Assembly (NCBI GenBank): GCA_002842395.1
Contig: PHCV01000005.1
Coordinates: 62,001 to 126,000, forward strand
DNA from: Betaproteobacteria bacterium HGW-Betaproteobacteria-11
GTDB taxonomy: Bacteria > Pseudomonadota > Gammaproteobacteria > Burkholderiales > Rhodocyclaceae
Length of the DNA stretch: 64,000 nucleotides
Reading direction: 5' to 3'
Both the position numbers and the translations under genes were made by a program. Shown piece after piece: positions 29,097 through 36,293 of the stretch. The notes under the pieces are model-generated. The model saw nothing but the letters and a program-made list of their open reading frames with translations. It was not told the DNA's origin and made no database searches. Numbering within the stretch: position 1 is the first letter of the stretch; each line of letters opens with the position of its first letter.

Positions 29097-29519
29097 TCAT
29101 TCGGGAGCGCCGGGCAACGCCCCAAGCTGCTGCATCAGACTCATCGTATCCATGAGGATCCGGGTGGACTTGACCTTTGACCCTTCAAACTGGTCAATGA
29201 CCATTCCCCACACACTGACAGTGCGGTTGGTCGGAGGCATCCCCAGGAAATCACCTCGCTGGGTTCCTTCCCAAACGAATCGCGTCAAGACTCGGCTGTC
29301 TTCCGCAATCTGCTCTTGGACGTTCCAGCGCATGTCGGGAAAGGCTGTCCGCAGACCGGCTAACGTTTCCTTGAGACCAGCAAGACCTGGCCCCTGGCCT
29401 GGAAACGGGACCTCTTCGACCATGTCGGTATGAAAGTACTCGCCGGCGGCGGAAATATCGCCTGAAGAAAGTACTCGATCGAGGAACTCTGCAATACGGA
29501 CCTTGTTTGTTTCTGACAC
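29097..29519 (-). CDS. SnoaL-like polyketide cyclase/ester cyclase family protein (cassette)
   Basis: From a GTG at 29519 (AAAGGAG upstream) the product is 140 residues. It has the ester-cyclase pattern FLDRVLSSGDISAAGEYFHT, LRTAFPDMRWNVQEQIAEDS and GDFLGMPPTNRTVSVWGM. NTF2-fold proteins of this type include cyclases and many of unknown function. It is the second NTF2-fold cassette in the array after 25569-26039, but the two are not close paralogs. Confidence 0.82.
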   Translation of the reverse strand: MSETNKVRIAEFLDRVLSSGDISAAGEYFHTDMVEEVPFPGQGPGLAGLKETLAGLRTAFPDMRWNVQEQIAEDSRVLTRFVWEGTQRGDFLGMPPTNRTVSVWGMVIDQFEGSKVKSTRILMDTMSLMQQLGALPGAPE

Positions 29520-29559
29520 GAAACTCTCCTTTGAGGATGGGTGGGCTATGCGCCCTAAC

Positions 29560-29765
29560 GAGGCTGTAGAAAAAGTCTGTTCATAGCCGCATTCTGCTGT
29601 GAACCAACCGGGATATCAAGTGTCATAGAGGCATCCCGTTTGGAACACTTGCCATGGCCCGCTACAAACCCATCGATATGGGCAGTAGGAAGGGACGATA
29701 GGGAAGCCCCCCGGCGCACGTCGCCACTGTTCCGCGAAAAGTCGGCGCTGGTGACACGGTGGGAG
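29560..29765 (+). mobile_element. Remnant of the IS1182-like element in an attC site
   Basis: The left end GAGGCTGTAGAAAAAGTC follows the core CCCTAAC (29553-29559). The next 100 bp resemble the left end of the element at 26065. ATGGCCCGCTACAAACCCAT (transposase codons 1-7) then joins ATATGGGCAGTAG, the end of the gene, so almost the entire transposase is deleted. An exact dispersed 15-mer lies at 29737-29751. The right inverted repeat is absent and attC sequence resumes near 29770. The right boundary is approximate. Confidence 0.72.
29737..29751 (+). repeat. Dispersed 15-mer, exact, inside IS1182-like remnant
   Basis: Exact core followed by TGACACGGTGGGAG; close to the GlnRS copy in its flank. 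Confidence 0.85.
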
Positions 29766-29769
29766 ATGA

Positions 29770-29817
29770 TGAAATCGCGCCGCTTTTGGCGCGTCCCTCT
29801 CGAATGCAGAGTTAGGC
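29770..29817. other. attC site, right part (left core at 29553-29559)
   Basis: GCGCCGC-TTTT-GGCGCGTCCC stem and the end GTTAGGC at 29811-29817; the left arm is mostly lost to the IS remnant. Confidence 0.65.
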
Positions 29818-29821
29818 TTTG

Positions 29822-30184
29822 TCATACGCGAATGATGTTGCCCTTCAGCGAGTAGAGAATGGCGATCACGTCATTCTTTGTGCCCTCATCCAGTTTATGT
29901 TTGGTCATTGCGCCGACAATGTCATCCGTCACCGCCAAGTACTCTTGCTCACTGATGTTCATGCCTTTATGTGCGGCGAGCATGTCCTTACCCGTGTAGG
30001 GTTCCGGGCCGCCGGAGCCTGCGCAGAAAAATTCGCGTGCCATCCGTTTAGCGTGTTCCATGTCTTTGATGTTCTCGAAGCGGGTTTTGACGATGGGGTT
30101 ATCCAGATGTGCAGCTATGACATCGTCCACGAGGCGGGCAATGCCATCAGCTCCACCCAGACGTTGATAGAGTGTAGTGGTCAT
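29822..30184 (-). CDS. Truncated haemoglobin, group 1 (cassette)
   Basis: The 120-residue protein begins MTTTLYQRLGGADGIARLVD, the TrHbN (group I) N-terminus. It has TRFENIKDMEHAKRMAREFF and the proximal-His segment LAAHKGMNISEQEY (His72). Such proteins bind haem and O2 or NO and often detoxify NO. AAGGAA precedes the ATG. A NO-handling protein would fit an ammonia- or nitrogen-oxide-exposed lifestyle, but this is inference. Confidence 0.92.
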   Translation of the reverse strand: MTTTLYQRLGGADGIARLVDDVIAAHLDNPIVKTRFENIKDMEHAKRMAREFFCAGSGGPEPYTGKDMLAAHKGMNISEQEYLAVTDDIVGAMTKHKLDEGTKNDVIAILYSLKGNIIRV

Positions 30185-30255
30185 GATGAATTCCTTTCAG
30201 CTTTATAGGGCTGCATGAGAAAATAAAGTAGCTGCTGCAGCCGGACGCAACTACT

Positions 30256-30262
30256 GCCCAAC
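30256..30262. other. attC core half-site at the left end of the IS110 element
   Basis: GCCCAAC followed directly by GAATGAAAGGGACTTCCCCG, the same junction as at 28032-28038. The matching rest of the attC is at about 31799-31852. Confidence 0.75.
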
Positions 30263-31798
30263 GAATGAAAGGGACTTCCCCGTCCTGGGCGGAGCGAGAG
30301 GCGGAAGCCTCGCGCGAAGCGGCAACGACGTGCCAAGATGGGGTTTGCGAACTCAATATTCGCGCTGCACGGAATCGATGCGACGGGGAAAGTAGCCTTG
30401 CAGCGTCCAGCGGTGAAACGAGCCAAGCTGCTGGAAGTAACGGGTAGCCTGCGGGTAGCCTGCCGCCGTGCCTGATTGGGATGGAAGCCGGCTCTGGCGC
30501 GCATCACTGGGCGCGGGAAATGACCCGGCAGGGACACACCGTGCGGCTGATCGCACCAAAGTTCGTCGCCCCCTACCGGATGTCGGGCAAGCGCGGCAAG
30601 AATGACGCCGCCGCCGCGGCCGCGATCTGCGAAGCGGTGGGCCGGCCGGCGATGCGCTTCGTGCCGGTCAAGACCGTCGAGCAGCAAGGCGAACTGTTCC
30701 TGCATCGCGCCCGGCAAGGCTACGTCGCGCAACGCACGGCGCTCATCAACCGCGTGCGCGGCCTGTTGGCGGAACTGGGCATTGTTCTGCCGCAAAAGGC
30801 CGAGACGATCCGGCGCGAGTTGGTGCAATTGCTCGAAGACTTGCCCGGCCATTGCAACACCGTCGCGGCCGACGCGATCACCGATCTGGAACGGCTCGAC
30901 GCACGGATCGCCGAGTACGACCGGCATATCGCGCAATGCGCCAAAGCCAATGCCGATGCCCGGCGCCTGATGCAGCTGTCCGGCATCGGCCCGACGACGG
31001 CCAGCGCTCTCGTGGCGTCCATCGGCGACGGGCATGACTTCGCCAGCGGGCGGCAGTTCGCCGCCTGGCTGGGGATGGTGCCGGGGCAATACAGCTCGGG
31101 CGGCAAGCAGCGGTTGGGGCGAATCACCAAGGCCGGGGATCGGTACTTGCGCACCTTGCTGATCCTGGGCGCCCGATCCGTACTGCAAAGCGCCCGCAAG
31201 AAGGATGACGCGATCAGCCGCTGGACACGCGACGTGGAAGGACGACGCGGCTATTGGAAAGCGGTGGTGGCGATGGCGGCGAAGAATGCGCGCCTGGCCT
31301 GGGCGGTGCTGCGGCGCGGGGAGGATTTCCGGCTGTACGGCCAAGGCGTGGCCGCAGCGTAGCGCCGTCAGCATCAGAGGAAGCACAGGCCAGGCATGTT
31401 GCGCAGGGTTTCGCTGGATGGCTGCGTTGATGAGTACAGGTTCAAGACCTGCGCCGGAGAATGCTCGTTTAGCTCTAGGAGACTGCCTATGGGCAGAGTG
31501 TCCTCGACCAACGAATGGAGCCCCCGGCGTGCGTCTTTCATCAGGGTCTGCTGCATGAAAGCAGCATCAATGACCGTTTGTAGTGTCGCTGTCGCGAACC
31601 TTGTTCTTTCATCTTGCGCAGTTCCTGCGAAACAAAGACGACAACACCAGAACTGCCAATGTGCGCCCTGCGGGCGGATTTCAAGGACACGCAACACCCG
31701 ACATCAATATCAGCGAAGCGCTGCGCGCTTCGGGAGAAAGGCAACGAAAAACCATCACGAATCCCTACCTTGACACTCACGGGGAAGCTCTTGTAGTT
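30263..31798 (+). mobile_element. IS110-family element (IS1111-attC type) inserted in an attC site
   Basis: About 1.54 kb separate the two halves of one attC. The left end is shared with the fragment at 28039. The transposase is at 30481-31362, with a frameshifted N-terminus. The last 430 bp (31363-31798) hold only small unconvincing frames on both strands and would be the right non-coding part; the right boundary is inferred from where attC sequence resumes. The IS1111-attC group is known to target attC sites. Confidence 0.7.
30481..31362 (+). pseudogene. IS110-family transposase, 5' frameshift
   Basis: The 293-residue frame has the IS110 DEDD-to-Ser architecture. MEAGSGAHHWAREMTRQGHT and KFVAPYRMSGKRGKNDAAAA form the RuvC-like part, and LMQLSGIGPTTASALVASIG with PGQYSSGGKQRLGRITKAGD the C-terminal Ser domain. 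The first about 50 residues lie in another frame upstream (from about 30338, MGFANSIFALHGIDATGKVA). An 11-bp tandem duplication of GGGTAGCCTGC at about 30450-30471 shifts the frame before LIGMEAGSG. The truncated copy at 28 kb lacks this duplication, so it is a recent inactivating change. Confidence 0.82.
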
Positions 31799-31852
31799 TG
31801 AGTTCAGCGGCGCGCCGCTTTTTGGCGCGTCCGCTGGAACGATTTGTTGGGC
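31799..31852. other. attC site, right part
   Basis: Arms GTTCAGCGGCGCGCCGC and GGCGCGTCCGCTGGAAC pair around TTTTT; ends GTTGGGC at 31846-31852. Its left core was displaced by the IS110 insertion. Confidence 0.78.
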
Positions 31853-32262
31853 GCCTTGGATAGAAACCGTTGCAGCTTTTTTGTAAGGCGAGCTTTCTCA
31901 CTGATTTCACATTCCCAGACAACGGCGACCTCCCAGCCTGCTGCGCGTAGTGTGGCGATATTCTCAGCATCGCGCTGCTGGTTCCGGTCGATTTTTGGAA
32001 TCCAATAGTCCCTGTTTGTTTTTGGTTTGCGAATACCTTCAGCGCAGTCGTGCCCATGCCAAAAGCAACCATGAACAAAAACTGCCAGTTTCCGGCTGAT
32101 CCATGCAAGATCAGGTTTTCCTGGCAAGTCTTTCCGGTGTACGCGATAGCCTGAAAATCCAATTTCCCGGCAAAGTTGGCGTACCGCTAGTTCAGGTGCT
32201 GTATCTTTGCCCCGGATTTGCCGCATATTTTCTGAGCGGCGATCAGGGGGCAGTCTGTCCAT
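31804..32262 (-). CDS. vsr: Very-short-patch repair endonuclease (cassette)
   Basis: The 152-residue protein starts MDRLPPDRRSENMRQIRGKD. It has the Vsr active-site segment PGKPDLAW (catalytic Asp) and FVHGCFWHGHDC with the structural and catalytic His/Cys. Vsr nicks T:G mismatches made by deamination of 5-methylcytosine. It begins 2 bp after the HNH gene and its last residues run into the attC, as is common for cassette genes. It fits with the cytosine methyltransferase two genes upstream. Confidence 0.93.
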   Translation of the reverse strand: MDRLPPDRRSENMRQIRGKDTAPELAVRQLCREIGFSGYRVHRKDLPGKPDLAWISRKLAVFVHGCFWHGHDCAEGIRKPKTNRDYWIPKIDRNQQRDAENIATLRAAGWEVAVVWECEISEKARLTKKLQRFLSKAPNKSFQRTRQKAARR

Positions 32263-32264
32263 CG

Positions 32265-32891
32265 CTACTTACTTTTGGCAGCAATTTCTTGGACTGCCTG
32301 TTTTGGGAATTTTGCAATTAGCCACTTCAGCGTTTCAAGCTGATCTGCCGAAGTTGCTCTGCGTATCTGAATTAGGAGCTGCTTGAGATCAGGACGAATG
32401 AGCGTGGCATTTTGTGCCCCCTCGTTACAGATGGAGCAAATAGCCCGAAGGTTGGAAGGCTCATCATTTCCGCCTTTGCTCTTATCAATGATGTGTCCGA
32501 TATGAAGCCGCGTTTTCCGCGTTGGGTCATATGGATGAGGCTCCCCGGCGACCGCCCCGCACATTTGGCAAGTAAAGCCGTTACGATCAAGGACGTAGGC
32601 GCGGGCTTCTTTTGAAATTGCACGTTCAAAAGCCGGTTGTGGCTTCGGAGTTTCAAGTAAGTACTGGCCGGGCTTCAATTCGCTACGGTCGTTGTGCGTA
32701 AGGATCAAATAGCCTTCTTCTGTGCGTAGTTCACGCACACGGCGCGCCCACTCTGACTGATTGTCCGCAACAACGCGTAATTCCTCCGAATCCATGACGC
32801 GGCCAATGTTCGCCAGAAAATGCGCGCGGAGCTTTCCGCGCGCACCGCCTCTTGGTGATTTTGCCTTTGGCACTTTCGCTTTTACCATCAC
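32265..32891 (-). CDS. HNH endonuclease, probable restriction enzyme of the cassette
   Basis: The 208-residue protein starts at a GTG directly after the methyltransferase stop (or the next ATG). It has a basic N-terminus, a middle domain, and an HNH module (CQMCG, RLHIGHIIDKSKGGNDEPSN, CSIC) with two Cys pairs for a structural metal. Its place between a C5 methyltransferase and Vsr suggests a type II restriction nuclease with the same target; the recognition site cannot be read from sequence. Confidence 0.85.
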   Translation of the reverse strand: MMVKAKVPKAKSPRGGARGKLRAHFLANIGRVMDSEELRVVADNQSEWARRVRELRTEEGYLILTHNDRSELKPGQYLLETPKPQPAFERAISKEARAYVLDRNGFTCQMCGAVAGEPHPYDPTRKTRLHIGHIIDKSKGGNDEPSNLRAICSICNEGAQNATLIRPDLKQLLIQIRRATSADQLETLKWLIAKFPKQAVQEIAAKSK

Positions 32892-33851
32892 TTACGCCCG
32901 CTTAAGTTTTGGTTTCGCGGCAGCATTTAGCGCCGCTTGAATCTGTGCGCCAACAGCATGGGCGACGGGCGGAGGAAATGCATTGCCAATTTGACGATAG
33001 GCGGCGGTTTTCTTTCCGCTGAATTGCCAATGATCCGGAAAGCCTTGAACGCGGGCAGTCATGCGAACAGTAAGCCTAGGCATGCCGACGAAATCTTTTT
33101 CGGGCGCTGCGTCAGCTATTCCCATGCCATCCACACCAATCGAAGCCCATGCCTTCTTTGCTCTAGTTGGTCCAAGGTCGGGGCCGCCGTGTTTCTTGCT
33201 ACCTCCAACCAGCGTTGGCGCAATGTCACACGCGCGCTCTTGCCATTGCCTAGCGCCGCGCCAACCATTGGCGGCCATCAGGTCACAAAGAGCCTCGCCA
33301 ACCGTCGGCGGTGGCGAAGCCAGAGCCGACGGCCAACTGAAATACTCCGCTGCGTTTTTCTTTAATGCCACAAAAACAACACGGGGACGCAATTGCGGTA
33401 CACCAAAATCGCTTGCATTCAATAGCCGCCACTCAGCGACATACCCTAATTTCTTTAGATCGGAAATGATTTTTGCGCGATATTCATCAAAAACAGAATC
33501 GAGTAAGCCACGAACATTTTCAAGCATTACCGCCTGCGGCTTGCACTCGGAGACCAGCCTGATTGCTTCTGGAAACAGGTCGCGTTCATCTTCGCTGCCT
33601 AATTGCTTGCCCGCCTTTGAAAAAGGCGGGCAAGGTACTCCGCCTGCAAGGAGTTCGACACCTTTCCACTTCTCGGCTGAATAGTGATGGAGATCGCCTT
33701 CCGTGACGTGCCAATGATTCCGGTTGATTCGAAGGGTTTGACAAGCTGCCGCATCAAGTTCTACAAGGCTGACGTGATCAAAACCAGCTTGCTCTAAGCC
33801 TAGAGCCTGACCACCTGCGCCAGCACAGATTTCTATCGATGTAAGTGCCAT
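32892..33851 (-). CDS. DNA (cytosine-5-)-methyltransferase (cassette)
   Basis: The 319-residue protein has the C5-MTase motifs in order: I (CAGAGGQALGLEQAG), IV with the catalytic Cys (GGVPCPPFS), VI (MLENVRGL), VIII (LRPRVVFVA) and X (RQIGNAFPPPVAHAVG). AGGAGG precedes the ATG at 33851. It methylates cytosine at a site set by the target recognition domain around residues 190-260. Three genes (M, HNH, Vsr) fill one 2-kb cassette, longer than usual. Confidence 0.95.
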   Translation of the reverse strand: MALTSIEICAGAGGQALGLEQAGFDHVSLVELDAAACQTLRINRNHWHVTEGDLHHYSAEKWKGVELLAGGVPCPPFSKAGKQLGSEDERDLFPEAIRLVSECKPQAVMLENVRGLLDSVFDEYRAKIISDLKKLGYVAEWRLLNASDFGVPQLRPRVVFVALKKNAAEYFSWPSALASPPPTVGEALCDLMAANGWRGARQWQERACDIAPTLVGGSKKHGGPDLGPTRAKKAWASIGVDGMGIADAAPEKDFVGMPRLTVRMTARVQGFPDHWQFSGKKTAAYRQIGNAFPPPVAHAVGAQIQAALNAAAKPKLKRA

Positions 33852-33923
33852 TTCTCCCTCCTGTACATTTCAGGCTCATTTTACGTTTTTTGGCAACCGC
33901 TGACCACATGGCGCTGATGTGAC

Positions 33924-33989
33924 GCCCAACGTCGAAGTCACCGGCTCGCCGGCATTATCGGCGAGTCCGCGTGGACTGCCGGGTTGGGG
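33924..33989. other. attC site
   Basis: GCCCAAC ... GTTGGGG; arms GTCACCGGCTCGCCGGC and CGGCGAGTCCGCGTGGAC pair imperfectly; 66 bp. Confidence 0.85.
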
Positions 33990-34006
33990 GGGCATCGGCC
34001 ATGAAA

Positions 34007-34243
34007 CTATGGTTTCGTAATCGGGGTTCTGTTGATAACGACCGTGACGTGACCTTTCTTATGGTATGCCGCCACCTTCTTTTTGAGGGCCGCGATCTCG
34101 GTCTTTTGCGCCAGATAGTCGCACTCAAGTTTCACATTGCGCTTTTGCAACTGCACAATTTTAAGTTCGAGATTGCGAACGTATTCTCGGACTGGCAAAT
34201 CAGACGCCTTGATCGCCAGCTTGAGAGTTTGAGAAGGTCTCAT
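34007..34243 (-). CDS. Small coiled-coil protein (cassette)
   Basis: This 78-residue basic protein is predicted to be helical with a heptad-like middle (REYVRNLELKIVQLQKRNVK). No family is recognised. A ribosome binding site is not clear. It lies between attC 33924 and the half-site at 34320. Confidence 0.5.
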   Translation of the reverse strand: MRPSQTLKLAIKASDLPVREYVRNLELKIVQLQKRNVKLECDYLAQKTEIAALKKKVAAYHKKGHVTVVINRTPITKP

Positions 34244-34319
34244 GGTGGAATGCCCCGCAGTGTAGTGAAGCGACGATGTGCCACGGCAAAGGCCAAGAAG
34301 CTACGGATTCCATCATGAC

Positions 34320-34326
34320 CCCCAAC
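34320..34326. other. Degenerate attC (core half-site only)
   Basis: CCCCAAC followed by GTTAAGTGGGGCACGG. A matching right end is not found, so this looks like a decayed or truncated attC between two small genes. Confidence 0.4.
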
Positions 34327-34346
34327 GTTAAGTGGGGCACGGCCTT

Positions 34347-34631
34347 TCATTTACCAAGACCTTCAGAATCTCTTGTGCCTTCATAGCCTAGCTTCTTACG
34401 CATACCTTCCAAATTCTTGTTGTCTCGCCAATGAAAAAAAGCAACGGGCAACAACAGAAGAATGACAGTAGCCGTAAAAGCTAGATCAAACTGCACTGCC
34501 ATAACAACCAACACAACTGCTCCAATTGCCAAGGCTATTCCGACAGCAACAATTCCCATAGCGATAATGGTTGGCAGCAACAAAAGAATTATTACCGCAA
34601 GCACGATTCCAAGGGCGATTTCAATAATCAT
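34347..34631 (-). CDS. Small hydrophobic membrane protein (cassette)
   Basis: From the ATG at 34631 (GGAGG 9-10 nt upstream) the product is 94 residues. It is mostly hydrophobic, with about three helices (IALGIVLAVIILLLLPTIIA and two more), and ends in a polar tail HWRDNKNLEGMRKKLGYEG. The function is unknown. Small membrane proteins are frequent in integron arrays. Confidence 0.65.
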   Translation of the reverse strand: MIIEIALGIVLAVIILLLLPTIIAMGIVAVGIALAIGAVVLVVMAVQFDLAFTATVILLLLPVAFFHWRDNKNLEGMRKKLGYEGTRDSEGLGK

Positions 34632-34717
34632 AGAAGTTGCCTCCAATCAAACGTGGTGACTAGGCAAATGCTCTGGGTCGACTTGCGACTTCATGGTAAT
34701 TGGTTCCACTGGCAAGC

Positions 34718-34787
34718 CCCCAACGTAGAAGTCACCGGCGCTGCGCGGCTTTATCGCGCAGCGTCCGTGTGGACTGCCGGGTTATGC
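34718..34787. other. attC site
   Basis: CCCCAAC ... GTTATGC with stem GCGCTGCGCGGC-TTTAT-CGCGCAGCGTC; 70 bp. Confidence 0.85.
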
Positions 34788-34805
34788 GTTTTTGGCGACG
34801 CGACA

Positions 34806-35753
34806 TCAAAGCTTCTTCTCATTTACAAGGCGCCAGTATTGATAGCCGAGTGCAGTGAGGCGACATGACTTTGAGTTTAAAGCAGCGAAGTACATAAACT
34901 CCGCGTCAACAGGAACAACAAGTCCTACGCTTTGAAGTTTCTGGAGGTCCTTGAAGATAGCTACGTTGGCAGGCTTTGCCTGCGTATCGGTATCTTCATA
35001 TGACGGGTCAAGCTTATGCTCGGAATCAGGAGTCGTGAAATATTGCGTAATTCTTCGCATCACCTCGAATGGCACTTTGGGAGGAAGCTTACGCAATGAG
35101 GCGAAACTGGTAACGTTGGTCTTAAAAATCGGACGTTGATCCCAAGCGCCGAGCGCCTCATCGACGTATGCGTATAGTGATCCTGGGGTGATGTTCCCGC
35201 GCAGGTCTGCTGCACCGCCTTGAAGTGCATCAATAACCAATGAGGTAAACACTCCCGAGCCATTAACCTCAATTGCGTACTCCGTATCTCGGCTGGCGGT
35301 GAGAACTGAAAGACCCTCGGACAATTGAGCAATGGTGGCGGCACCCAAGCTCGGCGTACCCATTGCACCTGAATGGCAGCAATCTAAGATGATTACCTTA
35401 TTTTTTGCCTTTGATTGGTTTGCTAGGGCAAGCACATCATCCATCGACACACCCTCATCGTATTTTTTTGCGTCGGTGGTGACGAGATAGCCTCCGGTGC
35501 TTTTGACGTAGCCGTGCCCAGAAAAATAGAGCAGCGCCATATCTGCATCACCAGTGAATAACTGCTCAATGGCTTCTCTAAGTACAGGACGCGTAATTAC
35601 AGTGCTTGGGCTGGTTAAGAGGCGAATGCCAAAATTGGGCGAGCCGTCGCCGTGAGATTCAAGGATAGTTCCGATGGCGTTAGCATCGTTCACGCATCCG
35701 CTGAGCGGCGATGATGGATAGTCATTGATTCCTACGACGAGTGCTTTTTTCAT
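34806..35753 (-). CDS. Caspase-like (C14) protease, candidate Thoeris-type effector (cassette)
   Basis: The 315-residue protein begins MKKALVVGINDYPSSPLSGC, the start of bacterial caspase-like domains. It has the catalytic pair His80 (ALLYFSGHGY) and Cys126 (IILDCCHSG). After the protease domain (to about residue 225) comes a region ending DLQKLQSVGLVVPV ... CRLTALGYQYWRL, which looks like a small winged-helix fold. It overlaps the TIR-like gene by ATGA. TIR plus caspase-like protease pairs define type IV Thoeris, where a TIR-made nucleotide signal activates the protease. By analogy this would cleave cell proteins on phage infection. That function is inferred. Confidence 0.85.
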   Translation of the reverse strand: MKKALVVGINDYPSSPLSGCVNDANAIGTILESHGDGSPNFGIRLLTSPSTVITRPVLREAIEQLFTGDADMALLYFSGHGYVKSTGGYLVTTDAKKYDEGVSMDDVLALANQSKAKNKVIILDCCHSGAMGTPSLGAATIAQLSEGLSVLTASRDTEYAIEVNGSGVFTSLVIDALQGGAADLRGNITPGSLYAYVDEALGAWDQRPIFKTNVTSFASLRKLPPKVPFEVMRRITQYFTTPDSEHKLDPSYEDTDTQAKPANVAIFKDLQKLQSVGLVVPVDAEFMYFAALNSKSCRLTALGYQYWRLVNEKKL

Positions 35754-36163
35754 TTCTTGTTCTTGCCTTCACCCATCATCTGGTCAATCGCGTTGGCAAT
35801 CTTTTCCCAGTCCCAGGCGATTGTGCGATTGCGTTGAAGACCGTCAGGTAGATTACTTGATGAATCTGCGCCATCAACGTAGACGCCAAAGACGGGAACG
35901 CTTTGGTCTTTTGCCATCTTGATTTCTTTTGGTACGCCTGTTGCGCTTGCCATCGTCTTTCCGACTAGAACAATGAGCATGTTCGCCTTGTTGATCTTGT
36001 CCTTTACGATAGCTTCCCATTGGGACTGCGGCATTGATGATTTGGCCGACCAATCCTGAATTGAAAATGGAGTCTTGGAGTTCTTCGCCTGCCCGACAAA
36101 GAGATTCTTCTCGGTTTCGTTGTGGTCGAAGTCAAAACTGATGAACGCTCTGGGATCTGCCAT
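35750..36163 (-). CDS. TIR-like (DUF1863/ThsB-type) protein (cassette)
   Basis: The 137-residue single-domain protein starts MADPRAFISFDFDHNETEKN. It has the order of a ThsB/TIR_2 fold: FISFDFDH strand, SIQDWSA, MLIVLVGKT and VPKEIKMAKDQSVPVFGVYV, with Glu80 in the place of the catalytic glutamate. AAGGAG precedes the ATG at 36163. Its stop overlaps the caspase gene start, so the two form one translational unit in one cassette. It would act as the infection sensor and NAD-consuming signal maker. The TIR assignment rests on motif pattern and should be checked by profile search. Confidence 0.8.
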   Translation of the reverse strand: MADPRAFISFDFDHNETEKNLFVGQAKNSKTPFSIQDWSAKSSMPQSQWEAIVKDKINKANMLIVLVGKTMASATGVPKEIKMAKDQSVPVFGVYVDGADSSSNLPDGLQRNRTIAWDWEKIANAIDQMMGEGKNKK

Positions 36164-36202
36164 TTTTAATCTCCTTGGTTGGATGGATCGGTGCTTTGAA
36201 AC

Positions 36203-36269
36203 GCATAACGTCTGAATTCACCGGCCTGCGCGGCTTTTTGCGCAGGTCCGGTGGAATGATTGGTTGGGC
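36203..36269. other. attC site
   Basis: GCATAAC ... GTTGGGC with arms TTCACCGGCCTGCGC and GCGCAGGTCCGGTGGAA; 67 bp. Confidence 0.88.
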
Positions 36270-36293
36270 GACAGCGCGCGGGCGTTGCACTTC

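Noticed and set aside
31374-31773. Genes of 79-125 codons on either strand right of the IS110 transposase
   Set aside because: Frames overlap on both strands, have no family and lie in the probable non-coding right end of the IS.
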